Assembly (NCBI RefSeq): GCF_030418295.1
Contig: NZ_JAUHQA010000001.1
Coordinates: 1,054,001 to 1,118,000 of the forward strand
Source: Demequina muriae
GTDB taxonomy: Bacteria > Actinomycetota > Actinomycetes > Actinomycetales > Demequinaceae
Direction of reading: 5' to 3'
Length of the DNA: 64,000 nt
Part shown: positions 16,748 to 24,270 of the stretch, piece after piece
How the letters are laid out: the number at the start of each line of letters is the position of its first letter
Position numbering within the stretch: the first letter of the stretch is position 1
Made by a program: the position numbers and the translations under genes
Notes under the pieces: model-generated
Told to the model about the DNA's origin: nothing
Database searches by the model: none
Seen by the model: only the letters and a program-made list of their open reading frames with translations

Positions 16748-17107
16748 GTGAACGGCTGGCGTGTCGAGTTGGTGAGCCTCCAGCAGGCTCTCACTTCAGC
16801 GTCCGAGGGGGCGAACGCCGTGGCGTCCGCTGTCGCATCGTCCGACGGGACACTGTCGCCGGCGCTGGGTGAGCAGTGCGTGGACGTGCTGTCCCGGTCC
16901 ACCGGCTTTGACGGTGTGGTCATGGAGTCCGTATCCGGGTTCCTCACCGACCAGCTCACCAACAGGGTGAGCACGGCCCTGGGCCAGTACTCCACGGCGC
17001 TGGAGTCCACCGCCCTCGCAGCGGAGGCGATCCGAGCCGGCGACGAGACCCAGGCGACCGAGATCGCGACGTCGATGGGCAGCACGGGCATGGGCGGAGC
17101 GCCGTGA
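16748..17107 (+). CDS. DUF6507-like helical protein
   Basis: A 119-residue, Ala/Ser-rich, all-helical protein starting MNGWRVELVSLQQALTSASE. It resembles DUF6507, a small family placed between WXG100 genes and large effectors in actinobacteria; it probably acts as an effector partner or chaperone for the 754-residue protein. GTG start; its last four bases overlap the next start (GTGA), so the two are translationally coupled. It ends in a Gly/Met-rich tail (SMGSTGMGGAP). Confidence 0.65.
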   Translation: MNGWRVELVSLQQALTSASEGANAVASAVASSDGTLSPALGEQCVDVLSRSTGFDGVVMESVSGFLTDQLTNRVSTALGQYSTALESTALAAEAIRAGDETQATEIATSMGSTGMGGAP

Positions 17108-19368
17108 CCGCGGTCAGCGCCGAGCAGTGCGTGGCGTCTGACGGCCTCATCCAGCCCGACAAGATCCCCGGGGCCGCCTCGAGTGACAACACCGGCGGTC
17201 AGCTCAACGCCGCCGCCATCACGGATGCGTGTCAGCAGGCGCGCCACGTCGCCTCACAGGTCCGCACCGGTGTGTCCGACGTCTCCACCGCGTGGACGGC
17301 CGTCCCCGCCGCGTTCGAGATGCCCGGCGCCGAGCCCGTGCACAATGCGATGACGGCCCCCGGGACCTCGCTGGTGACCTTCGCCGCCAACCTCGACACG
17401 ATGGCGCGTGCGCTGGAGGACTTCGCGGGCGAGATCGAGCCCCTGCGCATCAGCTTCGATGAGGTGCGGACCCGCGCCCAGGAGTTCGTGGACTCCCTGG
17501 AGCCCGGCAACAAGGTGTGGATGCGTGCATCGTCGACCACCGCGTATCAATGGGACGGCAACGCCTCCGCGCACATGAGCTACAGCGCGTCGACGTACGG
17601 CACCGGGTCCTACTCCACGTCCTACAACGCGTCGACGTACGGCACCAACGGCGCGGCGTCCACTGAGTCGGAGTGGTACTCCGAGTGGGATGCCGTCGCG
17701 TACCTGCGCGGACGCGGCGAGACCGCACGAGTCTCGGGAGGAACGGTCGAGATCCTCGTGTCGTGGCTCGAATCCGGCGAGCACGTGGGCCGCAACAACG
17801 ACTTGATGGACGAGGTCGCGGACCTGTACGCCCGGCTCCACTCGGCGGAAGTCGACTGTGCCAACCGCATCAATGCGCTGCGTGAGGACGCGTGCGTCGC
17901 ACCGCTCGAGGCCGTCGAGGCGTGGCAGCTCAAGCAGGACGGCGTGGAGCTGCCGTGGGGGTCACGGGTCGAGGAGAAGCGCAACTGCGGCGAGCAGGTG
18001 GGCCACGGCTTCTACGAGTTCGGCAAGGGCACCGTCGAGGGCCTGGGATCGCTGATCTCCTACAACTACATGACCGGTGAATGGGGTGACGGCGAACACT
18101 TCAAGCAGTCCTGGGCCGGCATCGGCGACATCGTGGTGTCAATCTCCACGCTGACCGGTGGGCCGCTCGGCTTCATCAACCTCGCGGTCAACGGCCCCGA
18201 CGCCTACTCCGACTCCCTCGAGACGGTCACCGAGCTCGGCAAGTCGCTGGTCGCGTGGGACACCTGGGAAGACGCCCCCGCACAGGCCGCGACTGAGACG
18301 ATCCTGAACATCGGCACCGCGTTCATCCCCGTGGGCGGATGGGCACTGGCCGGCGCGAAGGGCCTGTCCGCGGCTGCCGGCGCCACCCGTATCGCGTCCG
18401 CTCTGACCAAGCTCGACAACCTTGGACCGGCCGTCCTGGCCCGCCTCGGTGGGGGCGGCTTCAAGATCGACATGGACGTCAACGTCAACATCGACGCACC
18501 ACCCATCCGGGTGGACGCCGACGCACCGACTATTAGGCCCGACGCTGACGCCCCTCGCGTTGACGCCGACGCAACCACCAACCCCGGCGGGCTCGCAGAC
18601 GACGCCGCACGTGCAGGCGACGACTCCGGGCCGTCCACTGCTGCCGGCAAGCCCGACGACAGCCCCAGCAGTCCTGGGAGTGACGCCGCCGACGACGCAG
18701 TGCGCGCAGGCGATGACACCAGCGCTCCCGATGCCGCTGACACGGCTAACGCGGGCGGCGCCGTCGATGACGCCGCCTATTCGGGAGGTGGCGACGGACC
18801 AGGACCCGGCTCCCCTAGCGAACTGACAGTTGACGGTCACAACGGTCACACCTACGACGAGTTGGTTCGCGAGCGCATTGAGAGCGGGGAATGGCAGGAC
18901 CCCGGCACCCGGCCTGCGTGGACGGACGACGTCTCGAGGGGCGAGTCCTTCTTCGGTGAGGCCGCGCTCGAGTTCTTCGAGGGCCAAGACGTGACCCTGG
19001 GAGCTAAGGGCCGGGTTGCGTTCCTGATGCCCGCCGACGACGGAGCCAGAATTGTCGACGCCCGATCTGCTGCGATCCTCACGGGTATGGCGCCCTCAGT
19101 CGAGCGCGCTGCCCTGGAAGGTGGTCGCCTGTTCGGCATCAACGTACCGCTGGACGGTCTCGAATTGAGAGTGCCAACCTTTCACGATGCCGGTGGGAAC
19201 ATTCACTTCGTTCCAGGAGGCTTCACGGCGGTCAAACAAGATGGCCTCTTCTATACGAATCCCACGCGAGAAGCAGTCGTTGATGGCGGAATGCCGTTAC
19301 CAAGGGGTACCGCCTTGTTCGAAGTGATGCCAGATGGCACGAGGACCGTCATGAGGGTGTTCCAATGA
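17104..19368 (+). CDS. Large polymorphic toxin, probable type VII effector
   Basis: 754 residues built like a polymorphic toxin. Residues ~1-140 are helical and WXG/LXG-like. Residues ~150-190 are a Ser/Tyr/Thr/Gly-rich stretch with an imperfect repeat (NASTYGT). Then EWDAVAYLRGRGETARVSGG (~195-213) and more helix. Residues ~300-450 form a hydrophobic, Gly-rich pre-toxin region. Residues ~480-570 are an Asp/Ala/Pro-rich linker with the repeated unit DDA(A/V)RAGDD. Residues ~575-754 are a variable C-terminal domain ending PLPRGTALFEVMPDGTRTV, presumed toxic, which I cannot assign to an enzyme family. The toxin tip is visibly more AT-rich than the front. Its stop overlaps the next start (ATGA). 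Orphan homologues of its linker and front appear downstream. Confidence 0.75.
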   Translation: MTAVSAEQCVASDGLIQPDKIPGAASSDNTGGQLNAAAITDACQQARHVASQVRTGVSDVSTAWTAVPAAFEMPGAEPVHNAMTAPGTSLVTFAANLDTMARALEDFAGEIEPLRISFDEVRTRAQEFVDSLEPGNKVWMRASSTTAYQWDGNASAHMSYSASTYGTGSYSTSYNASTYGTNGAASTESEWYSEWDAVAYLRGRGETARVSGGTVEILVSWLESGEHVGRNNDLMDEVADLYARLHSAEVDCANRINALREDACVAPLEAVEAWQLKQDGVELPWGSRVEEKRNCGEQVGHGFYEFGKGTVEGLGSLISYNYMTGEWGDGEHFKQSWAGIGDIVVSISTLTGGPLGFINLAVNGPDAYSDSLETVTELGKSLVAWDTWEDAPAQAATETILNIGTAFIPVGGWALAGAKGLSAAAGATRIASALTKLDNLGPAVLARLGGGGFKIDMDVNVNIDAPPIRVDADAPTIRPDADAPRVDADATTNPGGLADDAARAGDDSGPSTAAGKPDDSPSSPGSDAADDAVRAGDDTSAPDAADTANAGGAVDDAAYSGGGDGPGPGSPSELTVDGHNGHTYDELVRERIESGEWQDPGTRPAWTDDVSRGESFFGEAALEFFEGQDVTLGAKGRVAFLMPADDGARIVDARSAAILTGMAPSVERAALEGGRLFGINVPLDGLELRVPTFHDAGGNIHFVPGGFTAVKQDGLFYTNPTREAVVDGGMPLPRGTALFEVMPDGTRTVMRVFQ

Positions 19369-19574
19369 CCGAAGGGTCGGGTTGCGATCGCTGCACTACC
19401 GGCTGGTACGTGGGCGATAGAGCACCGTACGTGTTCAAAGGGAGAGTCGTGTCTTTGCAAAGCGACTTCTACCGCTGCCGACACTGTGGGACGTGGTGGC
19501 AAGACACTCCCCTCGGCCGCCCTGCAGCCGTCGACGAGAAATATGCGAACGACGCGATGCGGGAAGGCGAGTAA
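19365..19574 (+). CDS. Small zinc-ribbon protein, possible immunity factor (copy 1)
   Basis: 69 residues with two CxxC pairs (CDRC at ~7-10 and CRHC near 43-46), followed by GTWWQDTP, consistent with one zinc ribbon. It overlaps the toxin stop by 4 bp and directly precedes another small gene, the position expected of an immunity gene. A diverged copy lies at 23657-23878 in the same order (toxin tail, zinc ribbon, SseB-like). Immunity function is inferred from position only. Confidence 0.6.
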   Translation: MTEGSGCDRCTTGWYVGDRAPYVFKGRVVSLQSDFYRCRHCGTWWQDTPLGRPAAVDEKYANDAMREGE

Positions 19575-19976
19575 ATGACGACAGAATCTTCAGACACCGA
19601 GCTCGAGCGGCTCATTGCCGCGGCGCCAGAGGACGACGCCTCTCGAGTGCGGCTCATGCGCGAGGTAGTGAGGTCAGTGCTGGTACTTCCCAGCGCGAGT
19701 GCCGCTACGACTCTTGCGGACATCACGCCGGTCATGTTCCCTCCTGCAGCCCACCCGAGCCCAGCGGTATTCACGACAGCCGAGGGTGCCGGAAAGGTGG
19801 CGCACGCAGCCCCGTACCAACTCACGATCACTGGGTTCGACCTCGTCGTATACCTGGCGCCCGAGCAAGGGCTCGCCGTCGTCGGTCGGCAGGGTGTGGT
19901 CGTACTCGAACCCGAGCTCCTGGCGTCCGTGCGAGCGGATCTACTGCAGCAGGGTCAGCCGGAGGGGAAGGACTGA
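19575..19976 (+). CDS. SseB-like small protein (copy 1)
   Basis: 133 residues, alpha/beta, with YQLTITGFDLVVYLAPEQGL then VVVLEPELLASVRADLL, resembling the SseB N-terminal-domain pattern. It follows the zinc-ribbon gene without a gap (TAA then ATG). A diverged paralogue is at 23875-24270. It may be a second immunity factor or a toxin chaperone; the name is a resemblance, not a firm assignment. Confidence 0.5.
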   Translation: MTTESSDTELERLIAAAPEDDASRVRLMREVVRSVLVLPSASAATTLADITPVMFPPAAHPSPAVFTTAEGAGKVAHAAPYQLTITGFDLVVYLAPEQGLAVVGRQGVVVLEPELLASVRADLLQQGQPEGKD

Positions 19977-20002
19977 CCCCGTTGCGCGAGATTAGTAGTG
20001 GA

Positions 20003-20101
20003 ATGCAACAGAGGATGCACGACGTCGGGCACAAACCCAAACGGGCCCTCGAAAACGAACTCGTGACGCCGGAAGTCTTCGATGCGCTGGTGCTGCGATG
20101 A
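20003..20101 (+). CDS. Very small ORF or gene tail within the immunity array
   Basis: An open frame from ATG 20003 (or TTG 19982) gives about 33-40 residues (HDVGHKPKRALENELVTPEV...), ending in a TGA that overlaps the next start as ATGA. The coupling and the lack of stops suggest a real, perhaps decayed, gene end. No family is recognised. Confidence 0.3.
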   Translation: MQQRMHDVGHKPKRALENELVTPEVFDALVLR

Positions 20102-20616
20102 CCGGGATCGTGATCTCGCCACTGATGATGGGCCTGATCGAGGATGCGAAGTTCGAGTGGGCGCTGTCGGCCGACGGGATGCAGTTCGATATAGGACCCG
20201 GCCTGTGGAGCATTCACGACCGCTGGGTCATGCACCCGGATGGAAGCGTTGACCGGTACTCGAAGAACGAGCGCGCGGACGGCTATACGCGCCACGAACA
20301 GTTCTCGTCATGGACCTACGCGGAGCGATGGATGGCCCAGTTGGTGGGATTCAGCGCCCGGCGCGGCCCGATCGTGATGATCTCGAGTTTCGTCGAGGAT
20401 CTCGATCCCCGGTGCAGCATCACCCAAGTCGACGGTGTCACCGGTCTGATTGTCAATGGCGAGCTCGCCATGCAACACGTGTCACCGTCAGACGCCGCCT
20501 ACGCCTCCCACATCCTGCCCGAGGACATCAATGACATCGTCGCGTCGTTCCGGCATCCGGAAGGCAAGCCTCTGTACGGCATCACGTCCATCCCACTGCC
20601 GGAACGCCGCTCGTGA
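20098..20616 (+). CDS. Imm61/TNT-immunity-like protein
   Basis: 172 residues. The C-terminal half (CSITQVDGVTGLIVNGELAM, ASHILPEDINDIVASF, then HPEGKPLYGI) fits the Imm61-type pattern, in which a Ser-Phe-x-x-Pro-Asp/Glu-Gly-x-Pro-Leu ending is typical. Such proteins neutralise NAD-glycohydrolase or related toxins. It is coupled by 4-bp overlaps to neighbours on both sides. Its last 70 residues are duplicated, with high DNA identity, as a broken fragment at 24266-24484. Confidence 0.55.
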   Translation: MTGIVISPLMMGLIEDAKFEWALSADGMQFDIGPGLWSIHDRWVMHPDGSVDRYSKNERADGYTRHEQFSSWTYAERWMAQLVGFSARRGPIVMISSFVEDLDPRCSITQVDGVTGLIVNGELAMQHVSPSDAAYASHILPEDINDIVASFRHPEGKPLYGITSIPLPERRS

Positions 20617-21116
20617 CTGATCCCGCCGCCCAAGCTAGGGAACGGCAGGCGGAGTGGGCTCGTCGCACGTCCGTGTCGACGATTCCCGCGCGCTTGCAGG
20701 GACTACTTGGTTCCTACCTCAATGACGAGGTGACGACGGTATCCGTGGTGGGTGCGTTCACAACCCAGCACTCGTACGTTGCGCTCGACCTGCACCATCC
20801 CTCGGGTCGGGACTCGGGCCCGAGCGGGCCGATGGACCGGCACCAGGCGCCCCCGCCAATCGGTGAGCTTCTCATGCAGCTTCGACGCACCTGCTATGAA
20901 CGGGAAATGGGCACCTGGTTCCAGATTCAAGCGTGGCTCGAACCCGGACAAGAACTCGACATCATGGTGAACGACCTGAGTGAACCCGCCGTGACGGACC
21001 CACCCATGACTGACCTGGAGTGGCAAGCCGAATGGTTCACGCATCGGCGCGCCGACGAGCACCTGCCACCGTGGTGGCACGCCAAGCTCTACCCCCAGGC
21101 GCCCCAGAGCCAATGA
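20613..21116 (+). CDS. YezG/DUF600-like putative immunity protein
   Basis: 167 residues. The centre reads LMQLRRTCYEREMGTWFQIQ followed by an acidic segment, DLSEPAV, and a LEWQAEWFTHRRADEHLPPW ending. A cationic/acidic helix, GTWF strand and final P-x-W are features of YezG/DUF600-type antitoxins and related immunity proteins as I recall them. GTG start overlapping the previous TGA; ATGA overlap with the next gene. It is one link in an unbroken chain of coupled small genes behind the toxin. Confidence 0.5.
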   Translation: MTDPAAQARERQAEWARRTSVSTIPARLQGLLGSYLNDEVTTVSVVGAFTTQHSYVALDLHHPSGRDSGPSGPMDRHQAPPPIGELLMQLRRTCYEREMGTWFQIQAWLEPGQELDIMVNDLSEPAVTDPPMTDLEWQAEWFTHRRADEHLPPWWHAKLYPQAPQSQ

Positions 21117-21331
21117 TCGCCCCGAAGTGCGCATCGGCCCGACGCCGTGCTTCGCACGCCAGGCAATCGGAACCATCATCCGAGTGGGAGGCCGCGGAGC
21201 ATCTGCGTGGTCGCGGCGAGACCGCGCGAGTGTCCGGCGGGCTCGCGGACGTCGCAGGCAAGGGCATGAGCGTGAAGGAACTGATCCGGTTGCAGGTGCT
21301 GTCCGAGGTGAAGCCGACGGCGGCATCATGA
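21113..21331 (+). CDS. Orphan effector fragment with the LRGRGETARVSGG segment
   Basis: 72 residues. Residues ~22-43 (SEWEAAEHLRGRGETARVSG) match residues ~193-213 of the 754-residue toxin (SEWDAVAYLRGRGETARVSG), and the DNA is similar there too (17683 versus 21180). The remainder (GLADVAGKGMSVKELIRLQ...) does not match. It has no secretion front or toxin tip, so it looks like a relic of another full-length effector, kept in the overlapping gene chain (ATGA on both sides). Confidence 0.5.
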   Translation: MIAPKCASARRRASHARQSEPSSEWEAAEHLRGRGETARVSGGLADVAGKGMSVKELIRLQVLSEVKPTAAS

Positions 21332-21843
21332 ACACCGAGGTGCTGACTGCGCTATCCGCCTGGGCCGCGCAAGCGGGCTACCGGCGCCTCGTCGACGACA
21401 GTTCCGTCGTTATCGCTGACGAAGGCGGCGAGATCCGTTTCTACGTCCGCAATGAGGATGGTCAGTGGATGCTGTCGCGGGCCGAACGCGCAGAAGACGA
21501 GACGGTTCTCATGGTCGCCACGGAACTGCCCGACATTGAGCGGCACCTTGCTGAGCAGATCGGTTGGGACGTACGGTCCCAACTGGGCTTGGCCCAGATC
21601 CTTCTCCCGTACGAAATCGATGACCTAGCAGATGGATACCGCATCAATGAGGTCGGCGACGGGTGGGCCGAACTCGTCGACTCGACAACCGGCCACGCGG
21701 TGGCGTGTTTCCTTCACACCAGCGTGCCCTATCGAGCAGTGCGTTTCTCCTGGTACGCGGATACGCCACCAGAGACCTTGCGCACCTGGTTCACGGACCC
21801 TCGCGGGGGACCACGGCTCCAGCGCTTTCTCGCCGGTGAATGA
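21328..21843 (+). CDS. Imm61-family putative immunity protein
   Basis: 171 residues opening LSAWAAQAGYRRLVDDSS, then GGEIRFYVRNEDGQWMLSRA and LPDIERHLAEQIGWDVRS. This order (WA-x-x-AGY, GGEIR-F/Y-V, D-I/V-ERHL, G-x-D-V-RS) is the Imm61 pattern. Imm61 proteins are predicted to neutralise polymorphic toxins. The ATG overlaps the preceding stop; its own stop lies inside the start of an orphan toxin tail. Its cognate toxin is not obvious and may be lost. Confidence 0.65.
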   Translation: MNTEVLTALSAWAAQAGYRRLVDDSSVVIADEGGEIRFYVRNEDGQWMLSRAERAEDETVLMVATELPDIERHLAEQIGWDVRSQLGLAQILLPYEIDDLADGYRINEVGDGWAELVDSTTGHAVACFLHTSVPYRAVRFSWYADTPPETLRTWFTDPRGGPRLQRFLAGE

Positions 21844-22189
21844 CAGCACGCGTGCGGCCACCGCAATCGACGCGGTGCGCGCAGGCAACGACGAGGATCC
21901 AGCGAAGGGCCGCACCTACATCGAGTTCACCACGCCAGATGCTCACGTGCTCGACACTCCCTACTCGCCCCAGTTCAGCGGCGACGTTGAGATGGGCCAA
22001 CCCTTCGCCGACAGCGGCTTCACCCTCAACAAGGACAGCGTGTGGCGCCCGGAGTATCACGTCCCCGATGACGCGCTCCCGATGAGCCTCAATGAGGGCG
22101 CGAAGCTCTGGCAGGTCGGACCCAACGGACCCGAGCTCGTGGCTGTTTGGGACAGTCGACTGGCCTCATTCGTGCGGGAAGGACCATAG
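21836..22189 (+). CDS. Orphan toxin C-terminal tail with linker homology
   Basis: About 117 residues from GTG 21836, which overlaps the Imm61 stop. It begins with AIDAVRAGNDEDPAKG, matching the linker DDAVRAGDD of the full toxin near residue 529 in both protein and DNA (18688 versus 21868). A probable toxin domain follows, ending PMSLNEGAKLWQVGPNGPEL, which shares a P-x(n)-G-x-x-L-W/F-x-V-x-x-D/N-G ending with the main toxin. No secretion front is present. This is the classic form of an orphan toxin module that can replace the tip of the full-length gene by recombination in the linker. Confidence 0.65.
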   Translation: MNDSTRAATAIDAVRAGNDEDPAKGRTYIEFTTPDAHVLDTPYSPQFSGDVEMGQPFADSGFTLNKDSVWRPEYHVPDDALPMSLNEGAKLWQVGPNGPELVAVWDSRLASFVREGP

Positions 22190-22638
22190 TGAGGCGTCCT
22201 GCATACCCCAATGGCCAGTTCGTCATTATCGATGGTGAGGAGTTTCCCGTGGGCCGCGACCGCAGCGGCCGCTACTGCGCGTGGTCAGAACACGCGCACC
22301 CCGGCTTTGTTGCTGGGCGCCACCACATGTTCGACTACTGGGTATCGGACAACGAGTGGTTGGAGTGCGTCGATTACCGCAACCACGGCACGTATCGGGG
22401 CATCGCCGTGCATGTCAGTCCAAACGGCATCGGCACGCTCGTGATCACCCCCGCTCGCGAATCCAATGGGTCCAGGGCGCCCGATGACGTGCTGGAGGAG
22501 GCAGGGTTCGAGTGGGACGGACGGCCCGGGGAGCCATGGATCAAGATCGTGGAGCCCGACGATCCTGACATGGAAGTCGTCACTACCCGCGCCCCGATCG
22601 ATCCGCCGTGGATCAAGAATGGAGAGGCGCCTTCGTGA
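22189..22638 (+). CDS. Putative immunity protein for the orphan tail
   Basis: About 149 residues from GTG 22189, overlapping the orphan toxin's TAG by one base. Features: FVIIDGEEFPVGRDRSGRY, FDYWVSDNEWLECVDYRNHG, GTYRGIAVHV. The segment VDYRNHGTYRGIAVHV resembles LDVVRLHGTWRGRRVQVV in the second half of the next gene, so the two probably share an immunity fold. Position directly after a toxin tail supports an immunity role. Family not recognised. Confidence 0.5.
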   Translation: MRRPAYPNGQFVIIDGEEFPVGRDRSGRYCAWSEHAHPGFVAGRHHMFDYWVSDNEWLECVDYRNHGTYRGIAVHVSPNGIGTLVITPARESNGSRAPDDVLEEAGFEWDGRPGEPWIKIVEPDDPDMEVVTTRAPIDPPWIKNGEAPS

Positions 22639-23513
22639 CGTTCATGGTGAAAGCAGTCACAGGTGCGCGCGCCCGATCTTTGGTTGAGGCTGGCATCCCC
22701 TGGCTGGGCGGCTATGTCGTGCGGGGCCAGGATCTCGCGCCGGGAATGACTGTCGCGGACCTGCATAGCGAACTCGGACTCGCGTTCCCAGGGTCGCCCT
22801 TCAATGCCGAGGCGCCTTCAGTGGACATCCTGCGCATCCCGATCACGGGTGCCATGCAACTGTCCAGCCCAGGTGGAGACAAGCCCAGTGACCTGCCACC
22901 GTTCGCAGACCATTCGCCGTTGTCTGGAACGGGGTTCGTGGAGTCAGCCTCAGGCTTCGTGCCCTACTGGTGGATGAGCCCATCTCCCATCCCCGCAGGT
23001 ACAACGCTGTGGCGCGTCAATGCCGACGGCTCGGAGGAGCAGCTGGCCACCTATGGCCACGTCGCGCTGGGGTGGGTTGGTCCCACGCAGCAGCAGCAAC
23101 TGCGCCCCACCCCCGTGCGATTTCCCGAGATCGTCGGCACCTGGGCCACCATCCGCGGTGAACGGATGCTCGCTGACATTCTTCCCGACGGCTCTGTGGT
23201 GATCTGCTCTCCCACGGAGCGCTCCGACATGCGGGCGTCACCACGGGGGCTTTGGTGGACAACAGTCGCTCGCGATCAGGTCGATTCGCTCGACGTGGTC
23301 CGATTGCACGGCACCTGGCGTGGTCGCCGTGTGCAAGTGGTGGGCATGGAAGGCGCGGAAGGAGGGCCGGTCGCTCAGATGGTCTATGTGGGCCAAGACG
23401 TGCATGACGCCGAATCTCTCCGGCTCGCCAAGACCGACGCTGGGGTTTACGAGGCCGTCGTCCCCGTCTCGGAGCTCGCCGACCTCGCCGAGACGCACAC
23501 AGCCCTCCCCTGA
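22635..23513 (+). CDS. Orphan toxin domain fused to an immunity-like domain
   Basis: 292 residues from GTG 22635 (GTGA overlap). Residues ~1-155 resemble an effector tip: GMTVADLHSELGLAF, VDILRIPITGAM, and SPIPAGTTLWRVNADGSEEQ, which has the same ending pattern as the other tips. Residues ~160-292 (TWATIRGERMLADILPDGSV, HGTWRGRRVQVVG, YEAVVPVSELADL) resemble the immunity-like protein just upstream. Toxin and immunity halves are thus in one frame. Either a stop codon was lost between adjacent genes or the fusion is a stable inactive pair. The reading as toxin plus immunity is inference. Confidence 0.5.
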   Translation: MTFMVKAVTGARARSLVEAGIPWLGGYVVRGQDLAPGMTVADLHSELGLAFPGSPFNAEAPSVDILRIPITGAMQLSSPGGDKPSDLPPFADHSPLSGTGFVESASGFVPYWWMSPSPIPAGTTLWRVNADGSEEQLATYGHVALGWVGPTQQQQLRPTPVRFPEIVGTWATIRGERMLADILPDGSVVICSPTERSDMRASPRGLWWTTVARDQVDSLDVVRLHGTWRGRRVQVVGMEGAEGGPVAQMVYVGQDVHDAESLRLAKTDAGVYEAVVPVSELADLAETHTALP

Positions 23514-23587
23514 GATCCGACGGGACCTTAGTCACGATCATCGATATTCAGGAGTTCGTCGCGCAAAGCGGGGCGCCGGCGCCGCCT

Positions 23588-23667
23588 GGATCCAGGGCGA
23601 TGCGTCTATCCTCGCGTGGATGGGAAGTGGATGGGAATACGAAGGGCTGTTCCAGCTTGGGAACTGA
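23588..23667 (+). pseudogene. Toxin-tail remnant before the second zinc-ribbon gene
   Basis: A short open frame ends ILAWMGSGWEYEGLFQLGN before TGA 23665-23667, with the aromatic and Gly-rich character of an effector C-terminus. It has no usable start and sits exactly where the full toxin ends relative to zinc-ribbon copy 1. It is probably all that is left of a second toxin. Confidence 0.4.
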
Positions 23668-23878
23668 CCAATGGGGTTGCGAGATCTGCAGGCGTGAACT
23701 CCTCACACTGGGGTTCGACCGAGTCGCGTTGGTGCGCGAAGCTCACACTACCTACTTGCGCGTTTACCAGTGCGGCGCCTGTGGCCAATGGTACGAATGG
23801 GATCTCAGCGGGCGAATCTACGACCGGTCGCCTGAGCAAGCCAAAGCATCTATCACGCGCATCGAGGAGGGCCTATGA
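23657..23878 (+). CDS. Small zinc-ribbon protein (copy 2)
   Basis: About 73 residues with CEIC and CGAC pairs, the latter followed by GQWYEWD. It is a diverged copy of the zinc-ribbon gene at 19365-19574. I use TTG 23657, which places the first Cys pair as in copy 1; ATG 23600 in the same frame is the alternative and would add 19 residues. It overlaps the next gene by 4 bp. Confidence 0.5.
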   Translation: MGTDQWGCEICRRELLTLGFDRVALVREAHTTYLRVYQCGACGQWYEWDLSGRIYDRSPEQAKASITRIEEGL

Positions 23879-24270
23879 CAACTCCCTCTCCCCAGGAAGT
23901 ATTGAACACGCTCATGGACGCCCGTGCCTCGGAGGAGGGCACCCGTGTTGCCATGGGCCGCCTGTTTCTCGAGATCACTGTCGCCGTGCCGTCGACTGGC
24001 GACCCAGCAAAGCCGGGCGGCTTCACGCCACTGATGGTGGAGCGCGACACGCACGACTGCGTTGTCACCCTCACCTCGAAACTCGCGCTTCAACGATCAC
24101 AGTCGGTCGTTCCGTACGCTCTCGAGATGACGGGCGCAGCCTTGATCTCGTCATTGCAGCCGCATCTTGGAGTCCTGGTCGAGAATGGGACATCGTCGTT
24201 CGTCCTGACGCCTGCGTTTGTCGCATATCTGCGCAACGAAGGAAGCCCGAGTATCCCTGGTCAAGGGTGA
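23875..24270 (+). CDS. SseB-like small protein (copy 2)
   Basis: 131 residues paralogous to 19575-19976, with YALEMTGAALISSLQPHLGV and FVLTPAFVAYLRN aligning to the C-terminal half of copy 1. ATG overlaps the zinc-ribbon stop (ATGA). The gene appears intact, but its end joins a foreign fragment at about 24266. Confidence 0.5.
   Translation: MTTPSPQEVLNTLMDARASEEGTRVAMGRLFLEITVAVPSTGDPAKPGGFTPLMVERDTHDCVVTLTSKLALQRSQSVVPYALEMTGAALISSLQPHLGVLVENGTSSFVLTPAFVAYLRNEGSPSIPGQG

Noticed and set aside
17560-17660. CRISPR-like or tandem repeat in the toxin gene
   Set aside because: The two TACARCGCGTCGACGTACGGCACC-like units, split here for description, are a two-copy in-frame coding repeat (NASTYGT), with no spacers or cas genes.
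18990-19368. Main toxin tip as a TNT-type NAD-glycohydrolase
   Set aside because: Two Imm61-like genes suggested it, but the tip lacks the TNT segments I know (RALPP, GQ-x-GGG-x-Q), so the enzymatic class is left open.
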